Assembly (NCBI GenBank): GCA_009776625.1
Contig: WRNL01000021.1
Coordinates: 17-16,107, forward strand
Reading direction: 5' to 3'
Length of the DNA: 16,091 nt
From: Methanomassiliicoccaceae archaeon
Lineage (GTDB): Archaea; Thermoplasmatota; Thermoplasmata; Methanomassiliicoccales; Methanomethylophilaceae
Shown here in pieces: positions 14,351 through 16,091 of this stretch. Position numbers and translations under genes: made by a program. Position 1 is the first letter of the stretch, and each line of letters begins with the position of its first letter. The notes under the pieces are model-generated. The model saw only the letters and a list, made by a program, of their open reading frames with translations. It had not been told where the DNA came from and did no database searches.

Positions 14351-14607
14351 AATAATGGTCAATTACCTAACCGTTCAGAAGAAAACATCATGGGCAGGCT
14401 GTTGCGACACGCATGACCCTTGCGCAGCTAAGCGAATACTATCGCAAGAGCGCAGAGGCGGCCGCAGAGAGCACGGCCTCAAAATAGCCGCCAATGCGAA
14501 CAGCTGATGTCCTGCCGTCGTCTGCCAGAAACCCACTGCGATTCTGTCTCCCCTATTCATCGGAAACAGTGGCCTGGAATCCTCCTCGTGTTCGTAGGCA
14601 TCATAGC

Positions 14608-14637
14608 TATAATCACGATTATATAATCACGATTATA
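14608..14637. repeat. Tandem duplication of an AT-rich palindrome
   Basis: The 14-base element ATAATCACGATTAT occurs twice without a gap (14609-14622 and 14623-14636). Each copy is a perfect inverted repeat (ATAATC, AC, GATTAT); with flanking bases each becomes a 16-base palindrome, the two overlapping by two bases. This is the form of a dimeric-regulator operator pair and also contains TATA-like sequence, but no supported gene starts nearby. Confidence 0.8.
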
Positions 14638-14709
14638 CCTTTGCATGCCAGTGCCTGGCTTTAGAGTTGTGGGCGTGATGCCGAGGGGCCACATCGACGG
14701 GCGGGGCGG

Positions 14710-15630
14710 TCACGCCGCGGGGGCGCGCGCCCTCCTCCTGGCGTACAGCGACACGGCCACCGTCGCCGCCAGCACGGCCAGTATGAAAGCGAGGGACGCC
14801 ACCACGTCCACGTGGAAGTAATCAGATGCCAGCATCTTGACGCCTATGAACGCCAGGATCACACCCAGCCCGTACTTGAGGTACTCCAGGCGCTCCATCG
14901 ACCCCTTTATGACGAAGAACAGCGACCTCAGCCCGACGACCGCGAAGAGGTTCGACGTGTAGACTATGAACTTGTCCGTGGTTATCGCCAGCGCAGCCGG
15001 CACCGAGTCGAAGGCGAACATTATGTCCGTGAGCTCGATCACGATTATGCACACGAACAGCGGGGTCACCATCCTCACGCCGTCGACGACGGTGAAGAGC
15101 CTGTCGCCGTGGAAGCCGGTGCACATGTTGAACCTCCTGCTGAGCCTCGCGGCGATCCTGCTGTCCTTCCCCTCGTCCTTCTTCATGACCGTCTTTATCG
15201 CGGTGATTATCAGCACCGCGCCGAAGATGTACATCATCCAGTCGAACATCTCCAGGAGCTCCGCCCCTGCGAAGATGAACAGGGCCCTGAACACGAACGC
15301 CCCGACAACCCCGTAGAACAGCGCCTTGTGCTGGTACGCGTCGGGGACGCAGAAGTACCCGAATATCACTATGAACACGAAGAGGTTGTCGACGCTCAGC
15401 ATCTCCTCTATCACATAGGCGGTTATGTACTTCGCCGCCGAGTCCGCCCCCATCTCGAAGTATATCAGGACGCCGAAGGAGAGCGCCAGGCCCACCCAGA
15501 GCGCGGTCATCCCCAGCGCCCTCTTCACCGACATGTGCCTCGCGCCCCTGTTGAGGACGCCCAGGTCGATGGCGAACATCGCGATGATGACCGCGAAGAA
15601 CACCGCCCACATCGCCGTAGAGTCAATCAT
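14710..15630 (-). CDS. terC: TerC/Alx family integral membrane protein
   Basis: A 306-residue membrane protein of the TerC (LysE superfamily) group, whose characterised members export manganese or calcium or confer tellurite resistance. About eight to nine hydrophobic helices are visible. The two family motifs sit in matching halves: AYVIEEMLSVDNLFVF (Glu75, Glu76, Asp81, Asn82) and IELTDIMFAFDSVPA (Glu199, Asp202, Asp208, Ser209), which provide the intramembrane acidic site; Asp22 in the first helix (FAIDLGVL) is also conserved. The length is typical and the C-terminus is basic (YARRRARAP). The ATG at 15628-15630 has AAGGCGGC a few bases upstream. It follows dnaJ by 41 bases; GAAATAAG at the dnaJ stop could be a weak internal promoter. 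Confidence 0.93.
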   Translation of the reverse strand: MIDSTAMWAVFFAVIIAMFAIDLGVLNRGARHMSVKRALGMTALWVGLALSFGVLIYFEMGADSAAKYITAYVIEEMLSVDNLFVFIVIFGYFCVPDAYQHKALFYGVVGAFVFRALFIFAGAELLEMFDWMMYIFGAVLIITAIKTVMKKDEGKDSRIAARLSRRFNMCTGFHGDRLFTVVDGVRMVTPLFVCIIVIELTDIMFAFDSVPAALAITTDKFIVYTSNLFAVVGLRSLFFVIKGSMERLEYLKYGLGVILAFIGVKMLASDYFHVDVVASLAFILAVLAATVAVSLYARRRARAPAA

Positions 15631-15671
15631 GGTATGCCGCCTTCTCTCAACTGGGATGCCGTCGGCTTATT

Positions 15672-16091
15672 TCAAAGGTCGTCCAGCTTCTGCCTCAGCT
15701 TCGACCTTCCCTTCCCCGCCGGCTTCTTCCCGGCCTGCTCGTCCAGCCTCACTAGGAGCTCCCTCTCCTGCGGCGACACCTTGCGGGGGACCTCCATCTT
15801 CACGCGGACCATCATGCTCCCCCTCGCGCTCTGGTTCAGCCTCGGGAGGCCCTTGCCGGCCACCCTCAGCACCCCGCCCACTTGGGTCCCGGGGGGTATG
15901 GCGATGGATATCGTCTCCCCGTCGACCGTCCTGACGTTCTCCTCCCCGCCGAGGACGAGCTTGGGGTAGGTCGTGGCGACCTCCGTCCAGAGGTTCGCGC
16001 CGTCCCTCTCGAAGCCCTTCTCCCCCCTCACGTGGATGAGCACGAACAGATCGCCCGGCGGGCCGCCGTTGTGCCCCGCGTCCCCTGCGCC
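15672..16091 (-). CDS. dnaJ: Chaperone DnaJ, C-terminal part (truncated by window edge)
   Basis: The last 139 residues of a DnaJ (Hsp40) co-chaperone, which delivers clients to DnaK and stimulates its ATPase. The visible part starts GAGDAGHNGGPPGDLFVLIHV, the junction into C-terminal domain II, and continues through FERDGANLWTEVATTYPKLVLGG, the client-binding IPPGTQVGGVLRVAGKGLPRLN, and a basic tail (GKKPAGKGRSKLRQKL). The J domain and zinc fingers lie beyond the right edge. The frame is open to position 16091, so this is edge truncation, not a broken gene. Presence of dnaJ in an archaeon implies a dnaK-dnaJ-grpE set, which would be expected further right. Confidence 0.93.
   Translation of the reverse strand, partial: GAGDAGHNGGPPGDLFVLIHVRGEKGFERDGANLWTEVATTYPKLVLGGEENVRTVDGETISIAIPPGTQVGGVLRVAGKGLPRLNQSARGSMMVRVKMEVPRKVSPQERELLVRLDEQAGKKPAGKGRSKLRQKLDDL

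Larger units (their letters stand above)
14261..14709. other. Gene-poor region between convergent pgi and terC
   Basis: About 450 bases with no gene I can support. It holds two overlapping hairpins (14319-14350), a possible coding relic near 14413-14487 reading MTLAQLSEYYRKSAEAAAES before a stop, and a tandem AT-rich palindrome (14608-14637). Composition is less GC-rich than the flanking genes. No tRNA or other structured RNA was recognised. Confidence 0.5.

Noticed and set aside
14375..14560. 61-aa minus-strand frame downstream of the tandem palindrome
   Set aside because: It has no convincing ribosome binding site, composition unlike a soluble or membrane protein, and no recognisable family.

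Overview
The window reads as archaeal chromosome. It carries aIF5A, Nop5 (a C/D-box snoRNP protein), an archaeal Lsm protein and an archaeal-type GlmM. AT-rich TATA-like boxes sit about 25 bases before several starts, many starts are TTG or GTG, and coding DNA is very GC-rich with heavy AGG arginine use. A high-GC Thermoplasmata-type lineage such as Methanomassiliicoccales would fit; that placement is inference from gene content and style, not from a marker I could align.

Layout. Positions 1-110 hold the last codons of an unidentified gene. A plus-strand block follows: mtnA (methylthioribose-1-phosphate isomerase), a class II aldolase overlapping it by ATGA, and nop5. A separate promoter then drives aIF5A and agmatinase (speB). 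Between that promoter and aIF5A lies a 23-codon, proline-rich reading frame with its own ribosome binding site. It ends on the aIF5A ribosome binding site, and I regard it as the most interesting signal in the window. From 10395 down to 4271 a tight minus-strand cluster reads lsm, a fused two-domain ABC permease, two different ABC ATPases, a DUF47/PhoU-like protein and glmM. The last five overlap or abut.

From 10496 the plus strand carries a small unrecognised gene, then an AT-rich stretch with four direct repeats at an exact 33-base period. These lie just upstream of an AAA/DUF4143 ATPase whose base composition is clearly less GC-rich than its neighbours, probably an acquired gene. A divergent glucose-6-phosphate isomerase (pgi) follows behind a TATA box with an adjoining inverted repeat. 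A 449-base gene-poor stretch holds overlapping hairpins and a tandemly duplicated AT-rich palindrome. The window ends with minus-strand terC (metal exporter family) and the C-terminal part of dnaJ.

How the genes fit together. mtnA plus the aldolase suggest salvage of methylthioadenosine or 5'-deoxyadenosine to DHAP and an aldehyde. Agmatinase beside aIF5A links polyamine supply with the polyamine-dependent hypusine modification of aIF5A. The minus-strand cluster couples an importer of unknown substrate to a PhoU-like protein and to amino-sugar phosphate metabolism, while pgi serves the fructose-6-phosphate node that feeds glmM.
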